Shown: piece by piece, positions 17,401 to 25,979 of the stretch
Position numbering within the stretch: the stretch's first letter is position 1
Layout of the letters: every line of letters starts with the position of its first letter
Source of the DNA: Saccharothrix espanaensis DSM 44229
GTDB taxonomy: Bacteria; Actinomycetota; Actinomycetes; Mycobacteriales; Pseudonocardiaceae
Reading direction: 5' to 3'
Length of the DNA stretch: 64,000 nucleotides
Assembly: GCF_000328705.1 (NCBI RefSeq)
Contig: NC_019673.1
Span: 4,030,001-4,094,000, forward strand
Notes under the pieces: model-generated
What the model saw: the letters and a program-made list of their open reading frames with translations, nothing else
The model's database searches: none
Told to the model about the DNA's origin: nothing
Made by a program: the position numbers and the translations under genes

Positions 17401-18226
17401 GCGAGAGCACCAGGTCGTCGGCGACCAGCCGGCCCTCGTCGGCGGGGCTCCCGCCGTGCACGTGCGCCTGGGCCGCGACGGCGATCGCCGCGCCCAGCGG
17501 GCTGACCCGGCCGTCGAGGTACTCGGTCAGCAGTTCGGCCAGCGCCGGCTCGGTCTTGCGGTCCGCCAGCATCGCGCGGACCATCTCCGGCTTGGCGGCC
17601 AGGGAGGCGCGCAGGTGCCCGGCGGCCTTGGGCGCGGGCTTCACCGTCGACGGCAGGCGGCCGCCGCGCCGGGGGAACACGCTCGCGCGCCAGCGATCGG
17701 GGAAGACCAGTGCGTCCTCGTCGATCTCGACGGCCGGTGACGGCTCGATCACCTCCGGTGCAGCGGAGTCGGCTGTCGCGACACCGGAACTCCGGCCCTC
17801 CGACACGACCGAGGACACGACCGAGGACACGACGACCGAGGACGCATCGGCGGCGGACGCATCGGCGGCGGGCACGACGGCGGCGGACGTCGCCGGGTCG
17901 GGCGAGCCGGCCGAAGGCGCTGCGGATCCGGGCACGACGGCCGCAACGGGCGTGGCGTCGGTTGCCCCTGCCGGAACCGCGGGTGAACCGGCGGCAACGG
18001 CGGCTGTTGTGGACGGTGCCGCGGCGGGTTCGGCGTAGCCCTTGCGCTCCTTCTCCGCGACCAGCTTGGTGACGTGCGCGGTCGCGGCGGCCTCCGACGC
18101 CAGGTCCTTGACCTTGGTCTGACCCGCCGTGCCGATCCGTCCGAACCGGACGGTGACGGTCGCACCGGCCTGTCCGATCTCCCAGAACTTCGCGGACCCG
18201 TCACCGACGAGTTCCCACCTGCGCAC
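14468..18226 (-). CDS. WGR-DUF4132 protein, YehI/MolR-like
   Basis: 1252 residues. Residues 1-70 are a WGR domain (RRWELVGDGSAKFWEI, then VRFGRIGTAGQT), a nucleic-acid-binding module also found in PARPs. Residues about 75-170 are a low-complexity linker rich in Ala, Ser, Val and Thr, encoded by short imperfect DNA repeats near 17805-17880. The remainder contains HEAT-like helical repeats and ends in a DUF4132 domain (ADYEILQPFPQLGRP). It is the first gene of the five-gene operon. E. coli YehI, earlier called MolR, has the same architecture. Function unknown. The WGR domain suggests a nucleic-acid trigger (inference). GTG at 18226 has GGGGAGCTGAGGA upstream. Confidence 0.88.
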   Translation of the reverse strand: MRRWELVGDGSAKFWEIGQAGATVTVRFGRIGTAGQTKVKDLASEAAATAHVTKLVAEKERKGYAEPAAAPSTTAAVAAGSPAVPAGATDATPVAAVVPGSAAPSAGSPDPATSAAVVPAADASAADASSVVVSSVVSSVVSEGRSSGVATADSAAPEVIEPSPAVEIDEDALVFPDRWRASVFPRRGGRLPSTVKPAPKAAGHLRASLAAKPEMVRAMLADRKTEPALAELLTEYLDGRVSPLGAAIAVAAQAHVHGGSPADEGRLVADDLVLSHGLPFAAEVAVSLGLVRAEWRTRLGDDFRSLLFTSRRHVLDHDDTPVVDRLRRLIAAGDEEAAVGAAVAALRTTTVTRMIASFLVPSRVDWVDEVLAEVTGNRDWASYRMLVCSASTEEHLAVITEHDQLAKELRKPAVLRTLVDALGPAVAPTLAELLDQTESYDRDYRKLLLETLAVLPSDAAFDLLVDRVDRPDVESALIGTAKRFPRRALRGLAARAGRPALKHLLYGHVIAHPGLVAELPEELRAAVAEVESEYREVAEIGPEGLPELLVTPPWTLARTAAQPVVVPGLEVPADGAVEWLPGEHEEWLATKETRFTHNGGAWHKLADALRQNKLSWHQELALVVHGPEDLVRPLLPEWRADYVWEFENCGRILVSRYGLDALPAVLHAVKGNPTPGHAELLMPFAEQRVAHLMADWLRLKTVRPVASAWLRRHADDAARYLAPTAVGATGPARRAAEAGLRVIPEQALAAAAAYGPEAAAAIDALVSLDPLHVLPAKLPVPGKWADANLLPQVLVAGRQRALPRTASAHVVMMLALSQPDAPYAGLDVVRELCDRQSLADFAWAAFERWRSVGMPAKDGWALTALALLGDDDAARGLAPLIKAWPGEAGHARAVAGLDVLAAIGTDAALIQLNGIALKSKFKGLKQRAQEKIAAVAAGRGLGAEQLADRLVPDFGLDDAATLTVDYGPRRFLVGFDEQLKPYVADADGKRRKDLPKPGAKDDPELAPAEHKRFAALKKDVRSVASDQIGRLETAMVMDRRWSAAEFRELFAGHPLLWHVVRRLVWTTSTGQSFRLAEDRTPATVEDDAFTLPDDAEVAIAHPLRLGAELAAWSEVFADYEILQPFPQLGRPVHRFTDQERTSSRLERFENVPIPVGRLLGLTKHGWRRGTPMDGGVECWMLRPLPGGGTVVANLDPGIAVGVVDMFPEQKLSGIWVDDGDGGDWSPRGSRRFGELDPVTASELLAELTSLTS

Positions 18227-18241
18227 GTCCTCAGCTCCCCT

Positions 18242-18256
18242 CGTGATCCGATCACG
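18242..18256. promoter_or_regulatory. Palindromic operator candidate in divergent promoter
   Basis: CGTGATCCGATCACG is an inverted repeat with 6-base arms and a 3-base centre. It lies in the 91-base gap between the divergent WGR-DUF4132 operon and the AfsR-like regulator gene, so one factor could control both. Confidence 0.45.
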
Positions 18257-18317
18257 GCGGACATTACGGCAGGGGTACGACAGAGCCGGGTGCGAGCCGG
18301 GGAGGACAATCGCCGGC

Positions 18318-21287
18318 GTGCGATTCGGCGTGCTCGGCCCGGTGCAGGTCCGGTCGGCGGACGGGGCGGTGGTCCCGGTCGGCGGGCCACGGCCCCGTGC
18401 CGTCCTGGTGCTGCTCCTGCTGACGCCGGGCCGGGTGGTCAGCCTGGACCGGCTGGTCGAGGGCCAGTACGGCGACGATCCGCCCGCCCAGGCCGGGAAC
18501 GCGGTGCAGGCGCAGGTGTCGCGGCTGCGCCGGGCGCTGCCGGGCGGGCTGGTCGAGTTCTCCGGCAACGGCTACCGGATCGCGGTCGACCCGGACGACG
18601 TCGACGCGCACGTCTTCGAGCGCCTTGCCCGCGACGGCCGGGCGTTGCTGGCCGCCGGACGGCTCACCGACGCGGCCGAGGTCCTGCGCGAGGCGCTCGG
18701 CCTGTGGCGCGGGGCGGCGTTGGTGGACCTGCCGCACGGCGACGCCCAAGCCGCGCGGTTCGAGGAACTTCGCCTCGTGGCGACGGAGGACCTGGTGGAC
18801 GCCGAACTGGCGTCACCGGACGGAACCCAGGTCGCCAGGCTGCGCGCGTTGGTCGCCGCGCACCCGTTGCGCGAGAGGTTCCGTGAGCAGTTGGTGCGCG
18901 CTCTGCACGAGGAGGGGCGCACGGCGGAAGCCCTTGCGGAGTTCGAGGACGCACGGCGACTGTTGGCCGACGAACTGGGCGCGGACCCCGCACCGGGCCT
19001 GGCCGCCGCCCACCTCGCCGTGTTGCGCGCGGAGGAACCCCGCACCCGTCGTGGCCTGCCCGCGCGACTGACCAGCTTCGTCGGGCGGGATGCCGAACTG
19101 GACCGGCTCGCGGGCACCGAAGCCCGGCTGGTCACCGTGTTCGGCCCCGGCGGCACCGGCAAGACCCGGCTGGCGGTCGAGTTCGCCACCCGCGCGGGCG
19201 GCGCGGCGTGCTTCGCGGACCTGTCGAACGTGGACTCGCCCGACGCCGTGCCCTTGGCCGTGCTGGCGGCGTCCGGCCTGCGCGAGCCGGGATCGCGACC
19301 CGGCCGGACGGACCCGGTGGACCGCCTGGTCGCCGCGTTCGACCAGGACCTGTTGCTGGTGCTGGACAACTGCGAGCACGTGGTGGGCGCGGTCGCCGCG
19401 CTGGCCCACACCCTGCTCGCCCGCTGCGCGCGGCTGCGCGTGCTGGCGACCAGCCGTGAGCCGCTGGGACTGACCGGCGAGACGCTGCTCTCGTTGGAAC
19501 CGCTGGCCGCGTCGACCGCCGACGACCCGGCGGTGCGGCTGTTCGCGGACAGGGCGGCGGCCGTGCGGCCGGGGTTCGTGGTGGACGCCGACAACGCCGA
19601 CGCGGTGGTGGCGATCTGTGCCGCGGTGGACGGCCTCCCGCTGGCGATCGAGCTGGCCGCCGCGCGGCTGCGCCAGTTCGGCGTCGCCGAGATCGCCGGG
19701 CGGTTGGCCGGCCACGGCCGGTTCCGGCTGCTGTCCCGGGGTGATCGCACGGCCGCCGAACGGCATCGCACGCTGCACGCCGTCGTCGCTTGGAGCTGGG
19801 ACCTGCTCGGTGACCGCGAGCGCGTGCTGGCGCGCCGGTTCTCGGTGTTCGCGGGCGCGTCACTGGCTGCCGTCGAGGAGGTGTGCGGGGTCGAGGACGC
19901 GGACGAGGTGCTGGCCGACCTCGTGGACCGGTCGCTGGTGACCGTGGTGGACGGTCGCTACCGGATGTCCGAGACGATCCGGCTGTTCTGCGCGCAACAC
20001 CTCGATGAGACCGAGGAACGGGACGTAAGGCGCGCCCACGCGGCCTACTACCTCGCGTTGGCCCAACGCGCCGATCCCCACTTGCGTGGCGCGGAGCAGT
20101 TGACGTGGCTGGCGCGCCTGTCGGCCGAGCACGACAACTTGATGACGGCGCTGCGGCACGCGGACCGTGAGACGGGCATGCGGTTGGTCGCGGCGCTGGC
20201 GGCGTACTGGTGGCTGGGCGGGCGGCGGGCGCAGGCGGGCGAGGTCGCCGCGGCGCTGCTGGTCGGCGAGATACCCGACGGCCTGGCCGAGGAGTACGTG
20301 AGCTGCGTGGTCCACGCCTGGCCGCGTCCGGCGGCCGACCACTGGGAGCGGGCCCGCCGGATCGTGGAGTCGGGTGGCCTGGGCCGGCTGCGGTACCCGT
20401 TCGGCGTGGCGTTGTGGGGCATGGTCGCCGGGCCGCCCGAGAACCCGCACGCCGATCCCGGTGGGCTGCTCGGGGACGACCCGTGGAACCTCGCGCTGGG
20501 CTTGTTCAGCGAGGCGTTGATCGCGGTGCTGGACCGTGGTGCGGCCGAGGGCGAGCGCGGGATGCTCAAGGCGTTGGCGGCGTTCCGGGCGCTCGGCGAG
20601 CGGTGGGGCGCCGCGCAGTCGTTGGACTGGTTGGCGCAGGACGCGAGCTGGCGCGGCGAGTGGTCGTTGGCCCACGACCGGTGGGCCGAGGCGTTGGCCA
20701 TGTACGAGCTGCTGGGCACCACCGAGGAGTGCGCCGAGCTGCTCTGCCACCGGGGCCGCTGCCTGCTGCGGCAGGGCGACCCGGACGGCGCGCGCGCCGA
20801 GTTCGGCCGGGCGGCGGCGCTGTTCGGCCGGCCCGCCGCCGAGTCGCTGCTCGGGCTGGGCGAGGTGGCCCGGCTGACCGGTGACCGGGACGCCGCCGCC
20901 GGCCTGCTGGCCGCTGCCCTGGCCGCCGACGAGGGCGGGGCGTGGCGGACCGCCCGGACCTGGACCGCCCTGGCCCGGCTCGCCGACGACCCGGACGAGA
21001 AGGCAGAACTGCATTCACGGGCGCTGCGCGCCGCACGGTCGCCGATGCTGGGGGCCGAGTTCGCCGCCGCCGTCGAAGGCCGGGCCGAGGTCGAACCGGC
21101 CGGACGCGCGGCGCTGCTGCTCGGCGTCGCGGTCGCGTTGCGCGGCACGGCCCGCGTGGGGGATCCGGACGTGGCACGGGTCGCGGACGCCGCACGCGCG
21201 GAGATCGGCGCGGAGGCGTTCGCCGCTGCCTACGCGCGCGGTGCGGCGATGAGCCGCAACCAGGCGTTGACGACGGTCGGTGCGTGA
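18318..21287 (+). CDS. AfsR/SARP-type transcriptional regulator with NTPase domain
   Basis: 989 residues. Residues 1-92 are an OmpR-type winged helix (RFGVLGPVQVRSADG to GNGYRIAV), and 95-240 the bacterial transcriptional activator domain. Next comes an NB-ARC/STAND ATPase with P-loop GPGGTGKT (276-283) and Walker B LLLVLDNCEHV. The C-terminus is a helical repeat region. This is the AfsR class, which activates secondary metabolite or stress genes by binding direct repeats upstream of targets. GTG at 18318 is preceded at some distance by GGAGG, so initiation may be weak or leaderless. Possible targets are the adjacent FAD monooxygenase or the divergent yeh-like operon, neither proven. Confidence 0.9.
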   Translation: MRFGVLGPVQVRSADGAVVPVGGPRPRAVLVLLLLTPGRVVSLDRLVEGQYGDDPPAQAGNAVQAQVSRLRRALPGGLVEFSGNGYRIAVDPDDVDAHVFERLARDGRALLAAGRLTDAAEVLREALGLWRGAALVDLPHGDAQAARFEELRLVATEDLVDAELASPDGTQVARLRALVAAHPLRERFREQLVRALHEEGRTAEALAEFEDARRLLADELGADPAPGLAAAHLAVLRAEEPRTRRGLPARLTSFVGRDAELDRLAGTEARLVTVFGPGGTGKTRLAVEFATRAGGAACFADLSNVDSPDAVPLAVLAASGLREPGSRPGRTDPVDRLVAAFDQDLLLVLDNCEHVVGAVAALAHTLLARCARLRVLATSREPLGLTGETLLSLEPLAASTADDPAVRLFADRAAAVRPGFVVDADNADAVVAICAAVDGLPLAIELAAARLRQFGVAEIAGRLAGHGRFRLLSRGDRTAAERHRTLHAVVAWSWDLLGDRERVLARRFSVFAGASLAAVEEVCGVEDADEVLADLVDRSLVTVVDGRYRMSETIRLFCAQHLDETEERDVRRAHAAYYLALAQRADPHLRGAEQLTWLARLSAEHDNLMTALRHADRETGMRLVAALAAYWWLGGRRAQAGEVAAALLVGEIPDGLAEEYVSCVVHAWPRPAADHWERARRIVESGGLGRLRYPFGVALWGMVAGPPENPHADPGGLLGDDPWNLALGLFSEALIAVLDRGAAEGERGMLKALAAFRALGERWGAAQSLDWLAQDASWRGEWSLAHDRWAEALAMYELLGTTEECAELLCHRGRCLLRQGDPDGARAEFGRAAALFGRPAAESLLGLGEVARLTGDRDAAAGLLAAALAADEGGAWRTARTWTALARLADDPDEKAELHSRALRAARSPMLGAEFAAAVEGRAEVEPAGRAALLLGVAVALRGTARVGDPDVARVADAARAEIGAEAFAAAYARGAAMSRNQALTTVGA

Positions 21288-21339
21288 CTGTCAGCGCAGT
21301 GTCGACGGACTGTCAACGGCCCCGCCGAAGCTCCGAGGC

Positions 21340-22497
21340 ATGAAGAACACCACGGTCCTCATCTCCGGCGCGGGCATCGGTGGCCCCGCCCTGGCCCACT
21401 GGCTGCACCGGCTCGGCTGCACGGTCACGGTCGTGGAGAAGGCGTCCGCGCCGCGCCCCGGCGGGCAGGCCGTCGACTTCAAGGGCCCCACCCACGAGCG
21501 GGTGCTGACGCTGATGGGCCTGCTCGACGACATCAAGGCCCGGCAGACCGGGGGCATCGACCAGACCATCGTGGACGGTGCCGGCCGCCGGCTCGCGGTG
21601 CTGCCCGGCGAGTTCACCGGCGGCGCGATCGAGATCCGGCGCGGTGACCTGGCGGCCCTGCTGCACGAGCGGACCACCGACGCCTGCGAGTACGTGTTCG
21701 GCGACGCGGTCACCTCGCTCACCGAGACCCCCGACGGCGTGCACGTCACCTTCGAACAGGCCGCGCCTCGGACGTTCGACCTGGTCGTGGGCGCGGACGG
21801 GATCCATTCGGCGGTGCGGCGGCTGGCGTTCGGCCCGGAACGCGACCACGTGCGGCACCTGGGCCACTACTACGCGTTGGTGGACCTGGGTGATCTCGGT
21901 GACGAGGCGCTGATGTACAACGAGCCCGGCCGGATGGTCGCGGTCGGCGGTTCGAAGGCGCCGGCGTTCTTCGTGTTCGCCGCCGACGAGCTGACCTACG
22001 ACAGGTACGACGTGGCCGCGCAGCGGGAGATCCTGCGCGAGCACTACCGGGGTGGCGGGTGGCGGCTGCCCGAGCTGATGGCCTCTATCGGTGACGCCAC
22101 GTCCGTGTACGTCGACGCGATCTGCCGGGTGGAGACCACGACCTACGCCAAGGGCCGGGTGGCGTTGCTCGGCGACGCCGGGTACGGCAACACGCTCGGT
22201 GGGTTCGGCAGCGGCCTGGCGATCGTCGGCGCGTACGTGCTCGCGGGCGAACTCGCGGCGGCGGACGGCGACCACCGGGTGGCGTTCGCCCGGTACGAGG
22301 AGCGGCTGCGCGGCCTGACCAAGGTCACCCGCAAGGCCAACGCCGGGCCGTTCCTGGCGCCCGGCACCGCGTTCCGGATCCGGATGCGCAACGGGATGTT
22401 CAACTCGCGGCTGATGATGCGGGTGATGCTGAGGATGAGCGACCGGATGGCCACCGACCCCGGCCTCCCGCCCTACCCGCTGCCGGTCCGGGCCTGA
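21340..22497 (+). CDS. FAD-dependent monooxygenase (PHBH/TetX-like)
   Basis: 385 residues. The FAD motif GAGIGGPALAHWLHRLG is at 10-26, the conserved VVGADGIHSAVR mid-motif follows, and GDAGYGNTLGGFGSG is the second FAD contact. This is the class A flavoprotein hydroxylase group that includes TetX and polyketide hydroxylases. The substrate is probably an aromatic compound, not identifiable here. ATG at 21340 was chosen because the dinucleotide motif should start within the first ten residues and GAGG precedes it. The gene lies 52 bases after the AfsR-like regulator and may be co-transcribed or controlled by it. Confidence 0.88.
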   Translation: MKNTTVLISGAGIGGPALAHWLHRLGCTVTVVEKASAPRPGGQAVDFKGPTHERVLTLMGLLDDIKARQTGGIDQTIVDGAGRRLAVLPGEFTGGAIEIRRGDLAALLHERTTDACEYVFGDAVTSLTETPDGVHVTFEQAAPRTFDLVVGADGIHSAVRRLAFGPERDHVRHLGHYYALVDLGDLGDEALMYNEPGRMVAVGGSKAPAFFVFAADELTYDRYDVAAQREILREHYRGGGWRLPELMASIGDATSVYVDAICRVETTTYAKGRVALLGDAGYGNTLGGFGSGLAIVGAYVLAGELAAADGDHRVAFARYEERLRGLTKVTRKANAGPFLAPGTAFRIRMRNGMFNSRLMMRVMLRMSDRMATDPGLPPYPLPVRA

Positions 22498-22551
22498 ACC
22501 GCCCGGCGGTTACGCTTCGGCCGGCGGGTCGAGCCGGGATTCGAGGAGGAC

Positions 22552-23166
22552 GTGGTGGCGCTGGTCGAGGTGGAACTGCCCGACCCCCGGCGGATGCGGG
22601 GGCGGTGGGCGGCGTTCGCCGCGGTGTGCGCGGCGCGCGGGTGGGGCGACAACTGCCACGCCGACGGGCCGGTCTGGCACTACGACGACGGCGGCGGCAA
22701 CTGGGCGGACCTGCACCTGATCGGGGACCGGGCGGTGCTGCTCGGCCACGACCACGAGTACTCCGAGACCTACTACGCGACCTCCGCCCAGTACTTCGAG
22801 GAGCCCGAGACCGACCTGCTGGCGGGCGCGCCGCAGTGGTGGGCGGGCCCGGTCCGCACGACCCTGGCCACCGGCGCGTGGGTCGGTTTCGTGTACGGCT
22901 TCGAGGACGGCGGCTGGCTGCGTGCCCCGTACGACCTGGACGACGGGTTCGACTCGGTCAACCTGCCCGCCGCCGACGACCTGCGCTGCCGCGAGCTGAT
23001 CGTGGAGTTCACCCGGGACGCGCCGGACGGCGTGGCCGACCCGGCGGCGGTGGCCGCGCTGGTCGCGGCCGACGCGGACGTCACCGAGGAGCAGGTGGCG
23101 GCCGTGGTGGGGCGCAGCTGGGACGTGGCAGCGGGCACGGCCGCCGCGCGCCGGTTCCGCGCCTAG
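22552..23166 (+). CDS. Conserved hypothetical protein, 204 residues
   Basis: I do not recognise a named family. The protein is acidic and aromatic-rich, with a YDDGGGNWADLHLIG segment, an LLGHDHEYSETYY segment and a C-terminal Ala-rich helix. There is no signal peptide or membrane span. GTG at 22552 follows GAGGAGGAC, an excellent ribosome site. Codon use is normal for the window, so it is a real gene. It stands alone between the FAD monooxygenase and an IS scar, on the same strand as the former. Confidence 0.75.
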   Translation: MVALVEVELPDPRRMRGRWAAFAAVCAARGWGDNCHADGPVWHYDDGGGNWADLHLIGDRAVLLGHDHEYSETYYATSAQYFEEPETDLLAGAPQWWAGPVRTTLATGAWVGFVYGFEDGGWLRAPYDLDDGFDSVNLPAADDLRCRELIVEFTRDAPDGVADPAAVAALVAADADVTEEQVAAVVGRSWDVAAGTAAARRFRA

Positions 23167-23171
23167 GCACT

Positions 23172-23372
23172 GCCTGCACGCGCGTTCGGCGTGGCTGGCG
23201 GCCAGGCCGCGGAACCTGAGCCGGTTGGAACAAGGCTCGACCACGTTGCGACGCTTGTAGGTTCGGTGTCGGAGGCCGGTGGTCGCCTCGTGCGAGTACG
23301 TCTCGTCCGCGATCACCGCCTCGGGCCGGACACGCGGGTGGTCCCGACCCGACGAGGATTCCGTCGAGCGGT
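23172..23372 (-). pseudogene. IS5-family transposase remnant
   Basis: Reading the minus strand from about 23370 gives RPEAVIADETYSHEA, then directly HRTYKRRNVVEPCSNRL and RGLAASHAE. These match two conserved blocks of IS5-group DDE transposases (the AVIADKAYSSRA and YKRRNVVERCFNRLK types), with about 30 residues missing between them and both ends lost. There is no start, no stop in place and no terminal inverted repeats that I could find. It is a scar of an old insertion between the unknown gene and the amino acid ABC operon. Confidence 0.75.
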
Positions 23373-23503
23373 GACGACCCGCTCGTGGGCCGCCGGGCGG
23401 TGCCGTCCACAGTGGACCTGTCGGTGAGCCTGGCAGGGAGAGTCAAGGTTCCGCGTTCCTCCCCACCTACCGTCCTTCGTACCCGGTGGAGGGGAGGAGG
23501 ACG

Positions 23504-24304
23504 ATGCTGGACACGCTGCACACGCTGGAAGTGGTGCGCCGCCGCGGGTTCGTGTCCCGGTGGGTGCTCGGCGCGGTGTTGGTCGCCGTGGTGGGCTGGC
23601 TGGCGTACACGGTCGCGGTGAGCCCCAATCTCGAATGGACGGTGATCGGGCAGTACTTCCTCTCGACGCCGGTGATGGAGGGCGTCGGCGTCACGTTGGT
23701 GCTGACCTTCGCCACGCTCGGCATCGGGCTGGTGCTGGGCGCGGCGCTGGCGCTGATGATGCAGTCGCGCAACCCGGTGCTCTCGGCCGCCGCGTCGGGG
23801 TACGTGTGGTTCTTCCGCGGTGTGCCGCTGGTCGTCCAGATCGTGTTCTGGTTCAACCTGTCGCTGCTGTTCCCCACGGTCGGGTTCGCGCCGACCAACC
23901 AGGTGATCACGCCGTTCCTGGCCGCGCTGCTGGGCCTGGGCCTGCACGAGGCGGCCTACCTGGCGGAGATCATCCGCGGCGGGTTCCTCGCGGTGCCGCG
24001 CGGCCAGGTGGACGCGGCGCTGACCATCGGCATGACCCGGGCGGCGGCGACCAGGACGATCGTGCTGCCGCAGTCGATCCGGGTGATCCTGCCCGCGCTG
24101 GGCAACCAGTTCATCCTGATCCTCAAGGGCACGTCGCTGGTCTCGGTGATCGGCGGCGGCGACCTGATGACCCGCGCGCAGCAGATCTACGGGCAGAACT
24201 ACCAGGTGATCGCGCTGCTGCTGGTGGCGACCGGCTGGTACCTCGTGCTGGTCACGGTCGCGAGCGTCGGCCAGCGCTTCCTCGAGCGTTGGGCGGTGTC
24301 GTAG
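23504..24304 (+). CDS. Polar amino acid ABC transporter permease
   Basis: 266 residues with about five to six membrane spans. The first follows the N-terminal Arg cluster (WVLGAVLVAVVGWLAYTV). The EAA loop that contacts the ATPase is LHEAAYLAEIIRGGFLAVPR, and LPQSIRVILPALGNQ is the companion segment of HisM/GlnP-type permeases. It would import a polar amino acid into the cytoplasm. ATG at 23504 has GGAGGGGAGGAGG upstream, one of the strongest ribosome sites in the window. The stop TAG directly abuts the ATG of the ATPase gene. Only one permease gene is present, so it probably works as a homodimer. Confidence 0.93.
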   Translation: MLDTLHTLEVVRRRGFVSRWVLGAVLVAVVGWLAYTVAVSPNLEWTVIGQYFLSTPVMEGVGVTLVLTFATLGIGLVLGAALALMMQSRNPVLSAAASGYVWFFRGVPLVVQIVFWFNLSLLFPTVGFAPTNQVITPFLAALLGLGLHEAAYLAEIIRGGFLAVPRGQVDAALTIGMTRAAATRTIVLPQSIRVILPALGNQFILILKGTSLVSVIGGGDLMTRAQQIYGQNYQVIALLLVATGWYLVLVTVASVGQRFLERWAVS

Positions 24305-25096
24305 ATGGCGGGCGGGCTGCGCATCCGGGGTATCCGGAAGTCGTTCGGGGACGTGGTGGTGCTGCGCGGCGTGGACCTCGACGTCGCTCCCGGCGAGGTG
24401 GTCTGCGTGCTCGGGCCCTCGGGCAGCGGCAAGAGCACGCTGCTGCGCTGCGTGAACCACCTGGAGCCGGTGGACGCCGGGTTCGTGCAGGTGGACGACG
24501 AGCTGGTGGGCTACGAGCACCGGGACGGCCGGCTCTACGAGAGCGCCGAGCGCGACATCGCGCGCACCCGGCGCCGGATGGGCATGGTGTTCCAGCAGTT
24601 CCACCTGTTCAGCCACCTCACGGCGGTGCGGAACGTGACGCTGGGCCCGGTCAAGGTGCTGGGCCGCGACCCGCGCGAGGCCGAGCGGGAGGCGCGTGAG
24701 CTGCTGGCCAGGGTCGGCCTGGCCGCGCACGCCGACAAGCTGCCCGCGCAGCTCTCCGGCGGCCAGCAGCAACGGGTGGCGATCGCCCGCGCGATGGCCA
24801 TGAAGCCCTCGGTGATGCTGTTCGACGAGCCGACCAGCGCGCTGGACCCGGAACTGGTCGGCGAGGTGCTGACGGTGATGCGCGACTTGGCGTCGCAGGG
24901 CATGACCATGGTCGTCGTCACGCACGAGATCGGGTTCGCGCACGAGGTCGCGGACACCGTGGTGTTCATGGACGACGGCGTGGTGGTCGAGTCGGGGCCC
25001 GCCGCGCAGGTGCTGCTGTCCCCGCGATCGGAGCGGACGGCGGCATTCCTGGCGCACGTCCGACACCACCCCAGGAAGGAACACGACCATGCCTAG
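24305..25096 (+). CDS. Polar amino acid ABC transporter ATPase (GlnQ-like)
   Basis: 263 residues. Walker [10 protein letters not shown] (37-45), Q-loop MVFQQFHLF, signature [14 protein letters not shown], Walker [13 protein letters not shown] and H-loop VVTHEIGF are all intact. It contains the longer insertion after the Walker A region ([16 protein letters not shown]) typical of amino acid importers. It follows the permease with no gap and overlaps the start of the binding-protein gene by eight bases, so the three subunits are made from one coupled message. Confidence 0.95.
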   Translation: MAGGLRIRGIRKSFGDVVVLRGVDLDVAPGEVVCVLGPSGSGKSTLLRCVNHLEPVDAGFVQVDDELVGYEHRDGRLYESAERDIARTRRRMGMVFQQFHLFSHLTAVRNVTLGPVKVLGRDPREAEREARELLARVGLAAHADKLPAQLSGGQQQRVAIARAMAMKPSVMLFDEPTSALDPELVGEVLTVMRDLASQGMTMVVVTHEIGFAHEVADTVVFMDDGVVVESGPAAQVLLSPRSERTAAFLAHVRHHPRKEHDHA

Positions 25097-25979
25097 ACTC
25101 CTGCTGGCCGCCGTCGCGGCGCTCGGACTGCTCGCCGCGTGCGGCGACCCCGGTGCGACGACGCGGCAACCGCAGTCCGACGCGCCGCTACCGGCCGAGG
25201 ACCGGGCGTTGCACGACATGCTTCCGCAACGCCTCAAGGACTCGGGCGTGCTGAAGGTCGGCACGACGCTGCCGAACCTGCCCTACCTGCTCACCGATTC
25301 GAACAACAACATCACCGGCGGCATCACGCCCGAGGTGGGTCGGGCCGTGGCGGCGAAGCTCGGGCTGCGCTACGAGATCGAGAACATCGCGTGGGAGGCG
25401 CTGCTGCCCGGTGTCACGGCCGGCCGGTTCGACATGGCCGACGACGGCCTGTCCGACACCGAGGAACGCCAGCGCGTCGGCCTGTTCGTGGACTACATGC
25501 GGTCGGCCAGCGTGCTGGTGACCGCGAAGTCCAACGAGGGCAAGTACAAGTCGGTGGAGGACTCCTGCGGCAAGCGGGTCGCGACCATCCGGGGCACCAC
25601 CGACGTGCAGCACGCCGAGGAGATCTCGCAGGACTGCCAGAAGAAGGGCAAGGGCGCCGTCGAGGTGACCCAGTACCCGACCGCACAGGACGCCGACCTC
25701 GCGTTGCGCTCCGGGCAGGCCGATTTCCAGGTCGCGGTGACCGAGCAGGCCAAGTACGCGATCAAGGAGCAGAACGCGCCGATCGCGATCGTGTCCGCCG
25801 ACTTCGCCCCGACCTACGTGGGAATGTACCTGCGCAAGGACGACAAGCAGCTCGGTGACGCGCTGCTGGCCGCGTTGAAGGCGCTCAAGGCGGACGGGTC
25901 GCTGGACCGGATCATCGGCAACTACGGGCTCGAGCCGTTGCCCGAGCCGGGCCTGAACCTGGCCACGTCGGGCCGCTGA
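25089..25979 (+). CDS. Amino acid ABC transporter substrate-binding lipoprotein
   Basis: 296 residues. A short signal sequence ends in the lipobox LLAAC, with Cys18 as the lipid anchor, so it is tethered outside the membrane. The mature part is a type II periplasmic-binding fold of the amino acid family ([49 protein letters not shown]). The ligand is unknown. The two internal cysteines (SCGKRV and QDCQKKG) may form a disulfide. The gene overlaps the ATPase gene. Its TGA stop is followed immediately by the ATG of an AraC regulator, suggesting the regulator senses the imported compound. Confidence 0.92.
   Translation: MPRLLLAAVAALGLLAACGDPGATTRQPQSDAPLPAEDRALHDMLPQRLKDSGVLKVGTTLPNLPYLLTDSNNNITGGITPEVGRAVAAKLGLRYEIENIAWEALLPGVTAGRFDMADDGLSDTEERQRVGLFVDYMRSASVLVTAKSNEGKYKSVEDSCGKRVATIRGTTDVQHAEEISQDCQKKGKGAVEVTQYPTAQDADLALRSGQADFQVAVTEQAKYAIKEQNAPIAIVSADFAPTYVGMYLRKDDKQLGDALLAALKALKADGSLDRIIGNYGLEPLPEPGLNLATSGR

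Noticed and set aside
14438-17740. Very long open frame on the plus strand (1100 codons) opposite the WGR-DUF4132 gene
   Set aside because: It is an antisense shadow caused by GC-rich third positions. It is rich in Arg, Gln, His and Gly with no domain, and the minus-strand gene has WGR and DUF4132 motifs.
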